From CAVAVT01 sp963592185 (GTDB lineage Bacteria > Bacillota > Negativicutes > Selenomonadales > Selenomonadaceae), in contig CAVAVT010000024.1 in the NCBI GenBank assembly GCA_963592185.1, forward strand, positions 1 through 25,830: 25,830 nt of DNA, in the 5' to 3' direction. A model generated the notes under the pieces. The model saw only the letters and a program-made list of their open reading frames with translations. It was not told the DNA's origin and ran no database searches. Positions 14,939 through 23,210 of this stretch are shown piece by piece. The position numbers and the translations under genes were made by a program. Position 1 is the first letter of the stretch. Each line of letters starts with the position of its first letter.

Positions 14939-16474
14939 TTGTTTGCAAAGACATATGGTGCGACAACATTGGGAGTAGACGGCGTAATAATAGACGTTGA
15001 GGTAGATGCATCAAATGGTTTGCCAAGCTTTGATTTGGTTGGGCTTCCAGATCCTTCAGTAAAGGAAGCTAAGGAAAGGGTGCGCACAGCCATAAAGAAT
15101 TCAGGAATACAGATTTCGCCGGGAAAGGTAACTATCAATCTGGCACCTGCCGGTATCAGGAAGGACAGTTCAGGGCTGGATTTGCCAATAGCCATAGGTC
15201 TATTGGCGGCAAACGGTTTAATTGAGCAAAAAAAGCTGGAAAAATGCATTTTTGCTGCAGAGCTGTCTTTGGAGGGGCATTTAAAAAGTATTGCCGGAAT
15301 CCTGTCAATGGCAGTTAAGGCAAAGGAAATGGGTTTTACCTCTATGTTTGTCTCGCCGGGAAACAGTAACGAGGCGCTCTTAGTGGATGGCATAGAGGTA
15401 TTTGCACCAAAGGATCTGGCGCAGCTTCTTGCCCACTTTACAGGAGTGCAAAGTATAGAAGCTGTTGTTTGTCAGGGGGAGAATTCAGAGAGCGGTTTGG
15501 ATGCGGATAGCTACAGCGATGATTTTGCTGATGTGCAGGGGCAGTATTTTGCAAAAAGAGCCTTGGAGATAGCGGCAGCCGGAGGACATAATGTGCTTAT
15601 GGTAGGGTCCCCTGGGTCAGGAAAAACCATGCTGGCAAGGCGCATGAGTTCGATTTTGCCAACGCTTACAAGAGAAGAGGCTCTGGAGGTCACAAAAATC
15701 TACAGCATATCTGGAATGCTTACAGAAAATTCCGGGCTGATACATTGCCGCCCCTTCAGAAGTCCCCATCACACAACTTCCGCTTCTGCCATGATAGGAG
15801 GTGGAAGTATTCCAAGGCCGGGGGAAGTGACTCTGGCTCATCACGGGGTACTGTTTCTTGATGAGCTGCCGGAATTTGGGAAATCTTCATTGGAAGCTCT
15901 CAGACAGCCACTGGAGGATCACATTGTTACAATAGCTAGGGTTAATGCCACAATTACCTATCCATCAGATATTATGCTGATTGCCGCACTGAATCCCTGT
16001 CCCTGTGGATATTTTGGAGACTCATCCCATAACTGCGAATGTTCCCCGGGGGAAATTAAAAGATACCAGAGAAAAATATCCGGTCCCCTTTTGGACAGAA
16101 TCGATATACATATTCATGTTCCCTGTGTGGCATATAAGGAAATGGTTTCAGAAAAAAAGGAAGAGGCTTCGGCAAAAATAAGGGAAAGGGTTGTGGCGGC
16201 AAGAAATATACAGCTTAAGCGTTTTAAAGGGAAGCATATATTTTGCAACTCACAGATGAACCACATGATGATAAGGGAGTTTTGCAGCCTTGAACCACAG
16301 GCGGCAATGCTTTTGGAACAAGTTTTTAAAAAGCGTGGACTTTCCGCAAGGTCCTATGACAGAATAGTAAAGGTGGCAAGAACCATTGCGGATCTGGCTT
16401 CCAGCTCAGTTATACGGGAAGAACATGTGGCAGAAGCTGTACAGCTTCGGGAACTGGAACATGGAACAATCTGA
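14939..16474 (+). CDS. comM: YifB/ComM-family AAA+ ATPase (Mg-chelatase-like)
   Basis: The protein has 511 residues. An N-terminal Lon-like ChlI domain spans about 1-170. The AAA+ core has Walker A GSPGSGKT (223-230) and Walker B VLFLDELPEF (304-313). A cysteine-rich loop, NPCPCGYFGDSSHNCECSPG, and a C-terminal Mg_chelatase_C domain follow. In proteobacteria ComM is a helicase that aids branch migration during natural transformation; the role in Bacillota is less clear, and the chelatase label is historical. The start is TTG, with AAGGAGGAG 5 to 7 bases before it. Confidence 0.93.
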   Translation: MFAKTYGATTLGVDGVIIDVEVDASNGLPSFDLVGLPDPSVKEAKERVRTAIKNSGIQISPGKVTINLAPAGIRKDSSGLDLPIAIGLLAANGLIEQKKLEKCIFAAELSLEGHLKSIAGILSMAVKAKEMGFTSMFVSPGNSNEALLVDGIEVFAPKDLAQLLAHFTGVQSIEAVVCQGENSESGLDADSYSDDFADVQGQYFAKRALEIAAAGGHNVLMVGSPGSGKTMLARRMSSILPTLTREEALEVTKIYSISGMLTENSGLIHCRPFRSPHHTTSASAMIGGGSIPRPGEVTLAHHGVLFLDELPEFGKSSLEALRQPLEDHIVTIARVNATITYPSDIMLIAALNPCPCGYFGDSSHNCECSPGEIKRYQRKISGPLLDRIDIHIHVPCVAYKEMVSEKKEEASAKIRERVVAARNIQLKRFKGKHIFCNSQMNHMMIREFCSLEPQAAMLLEQVFKKRGLSARSYDRIVKVARTIADLASSSVIREEHVAEAVQLRELEHGTI

Positions 16475-16500
16475 AAAATTTTCTTGACTATTTTCAGATT
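16468..16500 (+). terminator. AT-rich hairpin after comM
   Basis: AATCTGAAAA (16468-16477) and TTTTCAGATT (16491-16500) form a perfect 10-bp stem with a 13-base loop, followed by TTT. It overlaps the comM stop codon. The stem has only two G-C pairs, so termination would be weak. The loop also holds TTGACT (16484-16489), which could be a -35 box for pyrK, but I find no matching -10 box at normal spacing. Confidence 0.4.
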
Positions 16501-16558
16501 TTTGAAAGAATATACATATATAGTTGTAGCTATACATTGCAGACGGGAGAGATTGGAA

Positions 16559-17329
16559 TTGGAAAAAAGCAGAAAGTTTATGGCAAAGGCTGCAGTAATC
16601 AGCAATGAACCACTTATATCCGCTGTGTGGAAAATGGTTTTGCTGGCACCGGAAATATCCGCAATAGCAAAGCCGGGACAGTTTGTGGGTGTTCTCTGTC
16701 CAGACGGAAAGACATTTCTGAGAAGACCCTTCGGCATAGCTGATGCGGATCCAGCAGAGGGAACAATCACTATCATATATAGACTGGTTGGAAAAGGTAC
16801 CGAGAATCTGAAGACCTTGGAGGCTGGTGCGGTAATAAGCGTGCAGGGACCTCTAGGCAATGGATTCCCTATTAGAGAAGGAAAGGGCCTTCTCGTAGGA
16901 GGCGGTGTGGGGGTTGCACCATTGATTTTCCTTGCAAAAAGGCTTGAATCTCCCGTTGTACTCATCGGAGGAAAAAATGCAGATGAGCTTTTCTGGGAGA
17001 AGCTTTTGAAGAAATATGCCGATAGCATCTATGCCACCACAGACGATGGCTCCAAGGGAATCAAGGGATTTGCTGTTCAGGCTCTGCCAAAGATTTTCGA
17101 GGAAAATAAAATAGATTATATTGCTACCTGCGGACCTACAGTCATGATGGAAAGCATTGCCAAGGCGGCAAAAGAGGCTGGAATACCTTGTGATGTTTCC
17201 ATGGAAAAACGCATGGCGTGCGGTATTGGTGTGTGCCTTGGATGCACTTTTGAGGGCAAAAAAAGCCATAAACGCTTTAAAGTATGCGCAGATGGTCCGG
17301 TTTTTGACGGGGAGGAGGTATTCGGATGA
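16559..17329 (+). CDS. pyrK: Dihydroorotate dehydrogenase B, electron-transfer subunit
   Basis: The protein has 256 residues counted from the TTG at 16559. GGGAGAG at 16545-16551 is 7 bases upstream; the only nearby ATG (16580) has no good ribosome site. PyrK carries FAD and a [2Fe-2S] cluster and passes electrons from dihydroorotate oxidation to NAD+. An FAD-binding part has RRPFGIAD, and an NAD-binding part has LLVGGGVGVAPLIFLAK. The cluster ligands Cys221, Cys226, Cys229 and Cys243 lie in CGIGVCLGC and further on. It overlaps pyrD by 4 bases. Confidence 0.93.
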   Translation: MEKSRKFMAKAAVISNEPLISAVWKMVLLAPEISAIAKPGQFVGVLCPDGKTFLRRPFGIADADPAEGTITIIYRLVGKGTENLKTLEAGAVISVQGPLGNGFPIREGKGLLVGGGVGVAPLIFLAKRLESPVVLIGGKNADELFWEKLLKKYADSIYATTDDGSKGIKGFAVQALPKIFEENKIDYIATCGPTVMMESIAKAAKEAGIPCDVSMEKRMACGIGVCLGCTFEGKKSHKRFKVCADGPVFDGEEVFG

Positions 17330-18240
17330 GTATGGAACGCTTAAAGGTTAATTTTGCTGGAATTGAAATGAATACGCCGGTACTGGGGGCTTCCGGAACC
17401 TTTGGATTCGGTGTTGAATATATGGACTTTCTTGATTTGGATAAGGTAGGCGGTGTTATTTCAAAGGGAATTACTCCACTGCCGAGAGCTGGCAACGAAG
17501 GCGTAAGAATAGCTGAGACTCCCTCAGGAATGCTTAACTGCATAGGCTTGGAAAATCCCGGACTTGAAGTGTTTAAGCGTGACATTCTGCCGGAAACCAT
17601 GAACTATTCAGCCCCTCTTATCGTGAATATTTCTGCCGGAAGCGTGGAAGAATATGGAGCGATGGCAGCTGCTTTGGACGTTGATGGGGTAGCTGGTCTT
17701 GAAGTAAATATTTCCTGCCCGAATGTAAAAGAGGGCGGTATTGTATTCGGCACGGACCCAAATGCGGCTGCTGCTGTTACAAAATCTGTCAAGGAAAACA
17801 CTAAAAAGCCGGTTATTGTGAAGCTTTCACCTAATGTTACGGATATCACTGTTATGGCAAAGGCTGTTGAGGCAGCTGGAGCAGATGCTGTGTCTCTCAT
17901 CAATACTCTCACCGGAATGTCTATTGATATTAATACAAGAAAACCTCTTTTGGGAAATATTACAGGAGGTCTTTCCGGTCCTGCTGTAAAGCCTGTGGCA
18001 CTTCGCATGGTATGGCAGGTTGCAAAGGCTGTTAATATTCCAATTATGGGTCTTGGCGGTATTGCCAGCTGGCAGGATGCTGTGGAATTCCTTCTGGCAG
18101 GAGCAACGACTGTGGCTGTAGGTGCCTACAACTTTGTAGAGCCGGGAGCTGTAGAGGAAATAGCTGAGGGTATAGACAGATATCTTGAGAAAAATAACAT
18201 TTCTAATGTCATGGAACTTGTTGGCGGTTTGAAACTGTGA
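17326..18240 (+). CDS. pyrD: Dihydroorotate dehydrogenase B, catalytic subunit
   Basis: This 304-residue class 1B enzyme oxidises dihydroorotate to orotate in pyrimidine synthesis using FMN. Visible motifs are GASGTFGFG (21-29), SKGITPLPR (46-54), the catalytic Cys131 in VNISCPNV and a C-terminal GGIASWQDA phosphate-binding region. Presence of pyrK just before it fixes the class. GGAGGAGGT lies upstream of the ATG, which overlaps the pyrK stop. Other pyr genes are not in the window. Confidence 0.95.
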   Translation: MSMERLKVNFAGIEMNTPVLGASGTFGFGVEYMDFLDLDKVGGVISKGITPLPRAGNEGVRIAETPSGMLNCIGLENPGLEVFKRDILPETMNYSAPLIVNISAGSVEEYGAMAAALDVDGVAGLEVNISCPNVKEGGIVFGTDPNAAAAVTKSVKENTKKPVIVKLSPNVTDITVMAKAVEAAGADAVSLINTLTGMSIDINTRKPLLGNITGGLSGPAVKPVALRMVWQVAKAVNIPIMGLGGIASWQDAVEFLLAGATTVAVGAYNFVEPGAVEEIAEGIDRYLEKNNISNVMELVGGLKL

Positions 18241-18251
18241 TTTTCTTTGCC

Positions 18252-18261
18252 TACACGTGTA
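18252..18261. repeat. Perfect palindrome before rfbA
   Basis: TACACGTGTA is a perfect 10-bp palindrome just upstream of the extended -10 box, in the place where a -35 box would be. A related but imperfect sequence, TACACTTGTG, lies at 18306-18315. It may be an operator or activator site. No regulator gene adjoins it. Confidence 0.4.
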
Positions 18262-18276
18262 AAAAGCATGGAATTT

Positions 18277-18285
18277 TGGTATAAT
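18277..18285 (+). promoter_or_regulatory. Extended -10 promoter of rfbA
   Basis: TGG-TATAAT is a full extended -10 element, about 68 bases before the rfbA start. No good -35 box is present at normal spacing, which an extended -10 can tolerate. It probably serves rfbA, rfbC, rfbB and speD, because the next hairpin follows speD. Confidence 0.65.
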
Positions 18286-18352
18286 GTAACATATTGCTGA
18301 TTTTGTACACTTGTGCGTGCGGTTTGATAATTTATCTGCGGAGGTATTTACA

Positions 18353-19228
18353 GTGATACGTAAAGGAATTATTTTGGCTGGTGGTTCTGGAACCCGGCTG
18401 TATCCGCTGACTAAAGTTGTATCAAAGCAGCTTATGCCAGTTTATGACAAGCCAATGGTTTATTATCCGTTGAGCACTCTTATGTCAGCTGGAATAGATG
18501 ATATTTTGGTCATAACCACACCCCATGATCAGGAGAACTTCAAAGAGCTTTTAGGGGATGGCAGCCAGTGGGGTATAAGCATTTCCTATGCTGTTCAGCC
18601 CAGTCCTGACGGATTGGCACAGGCTTTTATCATAGGCGAGGATTTCATAAATGGTGAAGGCTGTGCACTGGTTTTGGGAGATAATATATTCTACGGCGGC
18701 GATCTTGAGGGAGCGCTGAAAAGAGCAGCTGCAACAGAGGAAGGGGCTACGGTTTTTGCATACTATGTAAGGGATCCGGAGCGCTACGGCGTAGTATCCT
18801 TTGATACTGAAGGAAATGCTGTGGATTTGGAAGAAAAGCCTGCAAAGCCCAAGTCAAATTATGCTGTTACAGGACTGTATTTTTATGACAAGGATATAGT
18901 AAAAATTGCAAAACAGGTGAAGCCCTCCGCCCGTGGCGAGCTGGAAATCACTGATGTCAACAAGGCGTACCTTGCTGCTGGTAAGCTGCAGGTAGAAACT
19001 ATGCATAGGGGATATGCGTGGCTGGACACTGGTACCCATGAATCCTTGCTTCAGGCGGCATCTTTTGTACAGACCATTCAGGACAGACAGGGACTAAAGG
19101 TAGCCTGCGTAGAGGAAATTGCTTATAGAATGGGACATATAGACGCAGAGCAGCTTCTGAAGCTGGCACAGCCGTTGAAGAAGAACGAATACGGACAGTA
19201 TCTTATTCAGATAGCAAACGAGGGGTAA
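18353..19228 (+). CDS. rfbA: Glucose-1-phosphate thymidylyltransferase
   Basis: This 291-residue enzyme joins glucose-1-phosphate and dTTP to make dTDP-glucose. The nucleotide-binding loop GGSGTRLYPLT (10-20), Asp110 in LGDNIFYGG and Asp225 in AWLDTGTHESL bind the metal and substrate. The GTG start at 18353 follows CGGAGGT by 7 bases and gives the usual family length. Upstream in-frame codons would add a tail foreign to the family. It is the first gene of rfbACB. Confidence 0.95.
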   Translation: MIRKGIILAGGSGTRLYPLTKVVSKQLMPVYDKPMVYYPLSTLMSAGIDDILVITTPHDQENFKELLGDGSQWGISISYAVQPSPDGLAQAFIIGEDFINGEGCALVLGDNIFYGGDLEGALKRAAATEEGATVFAYYVRDPERYGVVSFDTEGNAVDLEEKPAKPKSNYAVTGLYFYDKDIVKIAKQVKPSARGELEITDVNKAYLAAGKLQVETMHRGYAWLDTGTHESLLQAASFVQTIQDRQGLKVACVEEIAYRMGHIDAEQLLKLAQPLKKNEYGQYLIQIANEG

Positions 19229-19241
19229 AGGAGACAGTCTT

Positions 19242-19814
19242 TTGACGATAACGGAAACCGCTCTTAAGGGAGTATATGTTATTGAGCCACAGGTTTTTGG
19301 TGATGCCCGTGGATGGTTCATGGAAAGCTGGTCCAAGAGAAAGCTTCAGGAAGCCGGAATAGATGTGGACTTTGTTCAGGATAACCAGTCCTTTTCAGCA
19401 ACAAAGGGAACCCTTAGAGGGCTGCATTACCAGCTGAATCCCATGTGCCAGGCGAAGCTTCTCCGTTGTACCAAGGGCAGCATACTGGATGTAGCTGTTG
19501 ATATCCGTAAAGGTTCTCCACAGTATGCCAAGTGGGGTGCTGTGGAGCTTTCAGCAGAAAACAAAAAGCAGCTATTCATTCCAAGAGGATTTGCCCATGG
19601 TTTTATTACCTTGACCGATGACGTTGAGGTACAGTATAAGGCTGATAATTATTATGCACCGGAGTGCGATGGAAATATTCGCTGGAATGACCCGGAAATC
19701 GGGGTGGACTGGGGCATGGAGCCCGTAATTCTTTCTGATAAGGATAGAAATGCGCCTCTTCTTAGTGAACGTACTAATTTGAATTTTGTATATGAAGAGG
19801 AGCAGAGCAAATGA
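19242..19814 (+). CDS. rfbC: dTDP-4-dehydrorhamnose 3,5-epimerase
   Basis: This 190-residue cupin epimerises dTDP-4-keto-6-deoxyglucose at C3 and C5. The catalytic His62 lies in LRGLHYQ, His119 in RGFAHGF and Tyr132 in VQYKAD. The start is TTG, with AAAGGAG 8 bases upstream. The gene overlaps rfbB by 4 bases (ATGA). Confidence 0.95.
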   Translation: MTITETALKGVYVIEPQVFGDARGWFMESWSKRKLQEAGIDVDFVQDNQSFSATKGTLRGLHYQLNPMCQAKLLRCTKGSILDVAVDIRKGSPQYAKWGAVELSAENKKQLFIPRGFAHGFITLTDDVEVQYKADNYYAPECDGNIRWNDPEIGVDWGMEPVILSDKDRNAPLLSERTNLNFVYEEEQSK

Positions 19815-20830
19815 AGATAATCGTCACTGGCGGAGCAGGATTTATTGGTGGAAATTTTGTTCACTACATGCTGAAGTCACATTCCGAGGATGAAATTGTA
19901 TGTCTGGATGCCCTGACCTATGCCGGAAATTTGGAAACGCTCGATCCTGTAAAAGATAACCCTAAATTTAAATTCATTAAAGCAGATATTGCTGACCGTC
20001 AGGCTGTATACGGAATTTTTGAGACTGAACAGCCGGATGTAATCATAAATTTTGCTGCAGAAAGCCACGTGGACCGCTCCATTGAGAATCCTGAACTCTT
20101 TTTGCGCACAAATGTTATGGGAACCCAGGTGCTTTTAGATGCCTGCAGAAAATATGGCATAAAGCGTTATCATCAGGTTTCAACCGATGAGGTTTATGGG
20201 GATCTTCCATTGGACCGTCCGGACATGTTTTTTACGGAAACCACCAATCTGCATACCTCAAGTCCCTACTCTGCCTCAAAGGCTTCGGCGGATTTGTTGG
20301 TGCAGGCATACAGCAGAACCTATGGAGTTCCTGTGACTATTTCCAGATGCTCCAATAACTACGGTCCTTATCATTTCCCAGAAAAGCTTATTCCTCTTAT
20401 GATTGCCAATGCGCTGGCAGACAAAAAGCTTCCTGTGTACGGAACAGGCGAAAACGTGAGGGATTGGCTCTACGTTGAGGATCACTGCCGTGCCATTGAC
20501 CTTATTGTCCGCAAAGGTCGTGAGGGAGAGGTTTACAATGTTGGGGGACACAATGAGCATACTAACCTTGAGGTTGTAAAAATCATTCTTCAGCAGCTTG
20601 GAAAGCCAGAGGAGCTTATTGAGTTTGTTACTGACAGAAAAGGCCATGACAGACGTTATGCAATTGACCCAACGAAAATCAGCAATGAGCTGGGCTGGGA
20701 GCCGGAAACTAAGTTTAGCGATGGCATAAAAAAGACCATCCAGTGGTATTTGGACAACAAAGACTGGTGGCAGCACATCATCAGCGGTGAATACCGTGAG
20801 TATTACAAAAACATGTATGAGGGAAGATAA
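19811..20830 (+). CDS. rfbB: dTDP-glucose 4,6-dehydratase
   Basis: This 339-residue short-chain dehydrogenase fold enzyme converts dTDP-glucose to dTDP-4-keto-6-deoxyglucose. It has the NAD-binding GGAGFIG (7-13), catalytic Thr125-Asp126-Glu127 in STDEVYGD and Tyr153/Lys157 in YSASK. The order rfbA-rfbC-rfbB is followed by speD, not by rfbD, the final reductase for dTDP-rhamnose. Confidence 0.95.
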   Translation: MKIIVTGGAGFIGGNFVHYMLKSHSEDEIVCLDALTYAGNLETLDPVKDNPKFKFIKADIADRQAVYGIFETEQPDVIINFAAESHVDRSIENPELFLRTNVMGTQVLLDACRKYGIKRYHQVSTDEVYGDLPLDRPDMFFTETTNLHTSSPYSASKASADLLVQAYSRTYGVPVTISRCSNNYGPYHFPEKLIPLMIANALADKKLPVYGTGENVRDWLYVEDHCRAIDLIVRKGREGEVYNVGGHNEHTNLEVVKIILQQLGKPEELIEFVTDRKGHDRRYAIDPTKISNELGWEPETKFSDGIKKTIQWYLDNKDWWQHIISGEYREYYKNMYEGR

Positions 20831-20865
20831 AGATTCCTTCTGCACGGGAGGGTGACCTTACAAGA

Positions 20866-21657
20866 ATGGAAGAAAAGCTGAAGCTTTATGGCTTCAATAA
20901 TTTGACAAAGTCTTTAAGCTTTAACATTTATGATATCTGTTATGCAAAGTCACAGCGTGAGCAGCAGGACTATATCAAGTACATTGACGACCAATATAAT
21001 TCTGAGCGTCTTACCAATATTTTGACCAAGGTTACAGAAATGATTGGCGCCCATGTACTTAATATTGCCAAGCAGGATTATGAGCCACAGGGAGCCAGCG
21101 TAACACTGCTTATTTCTGAGGAATCAGCTATTCAGGAAGGAAGAAAAACTCCTATTGGGTCTGTGAATCTGAGGGATACGGTGGTGGCTCATCTGGACAA
21201 GAGCCATGTAACGGTTCACACATATCCGGAATATCATCCGGAAACCAGTCTGGCCACATTCAGAGTGGATATTGATGTAGCCACCTGCGGAGAAATTACG
21301 CCGCTGAAGACACTGGATTATCTCATTGGACAGTTTGATTCGGATATCATTACCATGGATTACAGAGTCAGAGGTTTTACCCGTGATGTTACCGGACGGA
21401 AGCTCTTTATGGATCATGATATTGCTTCGATTCAGGACTATATAAGCAGGGAAACCCTTAATGAATATGATGCGGTGGATATCAATGTGTATCAGGCAAA
21501 TCTCTATCATACTAAAATGCTTATAAAAGAGCCGGATTTGAAAAATTATCTGTTTAATACAGATATTTATGAAATTCCCCCTAAAACCCGTCTTGAGATT
21601 AGTACAAATCTTCGTCGGGAAATGATTGAAATATTTACCGGGGCAAATGTTTTTTAA
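20866..21657 (+). CDS. speD: S-adenosylmethionine decarboxylase proenzyme, enterobacterial type
   Basis: This 263-residue proenzyme cuts itself between Lys112 and Ser113 (HLDKSHVTVHTYPE), turning Ser113 into the pyruvoyl group. The decarboxylated SAM made is the aminopropyl donor for spermidine. Length and the blocks VATCGEITPLKTLDYLI and DYRVRGFTRDV match the long E. coli-type SpeD, not the short Bacillus/Thermotoga form. A GGGAGGGTGA ribosome site lies about 10 bases before the ATG. It is 35 bases after rfbB with no terminator between. Confidence 0.95.
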   Translation: MEEKLKLYGFNNLTKSLSFNIYDICYAKSQREQQDYIKYIDDQYNSERLTNILTKVTEMIGAHVLNIAKQDYEPQGASVTLLISEESAIQEGRKTPIGSVNLRDTVVAHLDKSHVTVHTYPEYHPETSLATFRVDIDVATCGEITPLKTLDYLIGQFDSDIITMDYRVRGFTRDVTGRKLFMDHDIASIQDYISRETLNEYDAVDINVYQANLYHTKMLIKEPDLKNYLFNTDIYEIPPKTRLEISTNLRREMIEIFTGANVF

Positions 21658-21673
21658 CATAATCGGCTATTGG

Positions 21674-21714
21674 CCGGGTGCCGGACAGACAAGATTGTTC
21701 GGGCACCCGGTTTT
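21674..21714 (+). terminator. Hairpin between speD and speA
   Basis: CCGGGTGCC (21674-21682) pairs perfectly with GGCACCCGG (21702-21710) and is followed by TTTT then CAG. The stem is strong but the T-tract is short, so it may end transcripts from rfbA-speD only in part and let some read into speA. I see no clear promoter between it and speA. Confidence 0.7.
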
Positions 21715-21747
21715 CAGTTGTTAATACTGTTTCTGGAGGATAGGTAA

Positions 21748-23196
21748 TTGGAGTTTTTTTCGCAGGATAGGGCGCCGGTTATGGAGGCGCTGGAAAAAAT
21801 GAAGCGCATGCGCATTGTCCCCTTTGATGTTCCAGGACATAAGAGGGGCCGGGGCAATCCGGAACTTATGGATTTTTTGGGTGAAAAATGCCTTTCTGTA
21901 GACGTAAATTCCATGAAGATGCTGGATAATCTTTGTCATCCGGTATCTGCCATAAGGGATGCAGAAATTCTGGCGGCGGATGCCTTTGGTGCAGCCCATG
22001 CATTTTTTATGGTCGGAGGAACCACCTCAGCAGTTCAGGCAATGGTAATGTCAGCCTGCAAACGTGGGGACAAGCTAATCATGCCACGCAACGTACATAG
22101 AAGTGCAATTAATGCATTGATTTTATGCGGTGCGGTGCCCATCTATGTAAATCCCCAGATGGATCATGAACTGGGTATTTCACTTGGCATGGAGCTGAAG
22201 GATGTGGAGACAGCCATCAGGGAGAATCCAGATGCCAAGGCTGTACTGGTAAATAATCCCACATACTATGGAATCTGCTCAGACATAAAGGCAATAGTCA
22301 AGCTTGCCCATGAGCATGGAATGATGGTTCTGGCTGACGAGGCACACGGAACACATTTTTATTTCAATGACAAACTACCCATAGGCGCCATGAACGCAGG
22401 AGCTGATATGGCGGCTATAAGTATGCATAAATCTGGAGGCTCTCTTACACAGAGCTCCATGCTTTTGATTGGTCCGGATGTACATGAGGGCTACGTGCAT
22501 CAGATAATAAATCTTACCCAGACCACCAGCGGTTCGTATCTCCTTATGTCCAGTCTGGACATTTCAAGGCGTAGGCTTGCACTTTACGGCCAGGAGATTT
22601 TTGACCGGGTAATTGATTTGGTGGAATATGCCAGGGATGAGATAAATACCATTGGTGATTTCTATGCTTATTCCAAGGAAATGATAAATGGCAGTTCAAT
22701 ATATGATTTTGATATAACGAAGCTGTCTATTTTTACTCGTCCAGTGGGACTGGCAGGAATTGAAGTATATGACATTCTCCGTGATGAGTATGATATTCAG
22801 ACTGAATTTGGAGATATTGCCAATCTTTTGGCTTATGTTTCCATAGGCGACAGGCCGAAGGACATGGAGCGTCTGGTGTCTGCATTATCTGAGATAAAGA
22901 GAAATTATCGTAAGAATGCTACAGGTATGCTGAAGGCAGAGTACATTAGCCCAAAGGTTATTAGTCCGCCTCAGGAAGCTTTTTATGGCCGCAAGGAATC
23001 TTTGCCAATTGAAAAAACTGCAGGCCGGGTGTGCAGTGAATTTGTAATGTGCTATCCGCCGGGGATTCCTATTTTGGCACCAGGGGAACTTATTACACCG
23101 GAAATACTGGAATATATCCGTTATGCCAAGAAAAAGGGCTGCACTATGACAGGTCCGGAGGATATGGATATTTGCAATCTCAATGTTATGGTCTGA
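21748..23196 (+). CDS. speA: Arginine decarboxylase, PLP-dependent (aminotransferase fold I)
   Basis: This 482-residue protein is of the Orn/Lys/Arg decarboxylase group in its short Bacillus SpeA-like form. The N-terminal block FDVPGHKRG (26-34), DEAHGTHF (197-204) and PLP-binding Lys228 in SMHKSGGSLTQSS are diagnostic. Motifs cannot separate arginine from lysine or ornithine use. The agmatinase gene two places downstream argues for arginine to agmatine. The start is TTG with GGAGGA 7 bases upstream. Confidence 0.9.
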   Translation: MEFFSQDRAPVMEALEKMKRMRIVPFDVPGHKRGRGNPELMDFLGEKCLSVDVNSMKMLDNLCHPVSAIRDAEILAADAFGAAHAFFMVGGTTSAVQAMVMSACKRGDKLIMPRNVHRSAINALILCGAVPIYVNPQMDHELGISLGMELKDVETAIRENPDAKAVLVNNPTYYGICSDIKAIVKLAHEHGMMVLADEAHGTHFYFNDKLPIGAMNAGADMAAISMHKSGGSLTQSSMLLIGPDVHEGYVHQIINLTQTTSGSYLLMSSLDISRRRLALYGQEIFDRVIDLVEYARDEINTIGDFYAYSKEMINGSSIYDFDITKLSIFTRPVGLAGIEVYDILRDEYDIQTEFGDIANLLAYVSIGDRPKDMERLVSALSEIKRNYRKNATGMLKAEYISPKVISPPQEAFYGRKESLPIEKTAGRVCSEFVMCYPPGIPILAPGELITPEILEYIRYAKKKGCTMTGPEDMDICNLNVMV

Positions 23197-23210
23197 GAGG
23201 GGATATTAAA

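Noticed and set aside
14763..14978. 71-codon open frame between the YolD-like gene and comM
   Set aside because: It overlaps both neighbours, has no ribosome site, and reads through the comM promoter and leader.
20276..20845. 189-codon open frame on the minus strand
   Set aside because: It is antisense to rfbB, whose catalytic motifs are complete, and it has no recognisable product.
21124..21660. 178-codon open frame on the minus strand
   Set aside because: It is antisense to speD and resembles no protein family.
23049..23210. N-terminal extension of speE into speA
   Set aside because: The extension overlaps the conserved end of speA in another frame and has no family similarity; GTG at 23211 gives the usual length.
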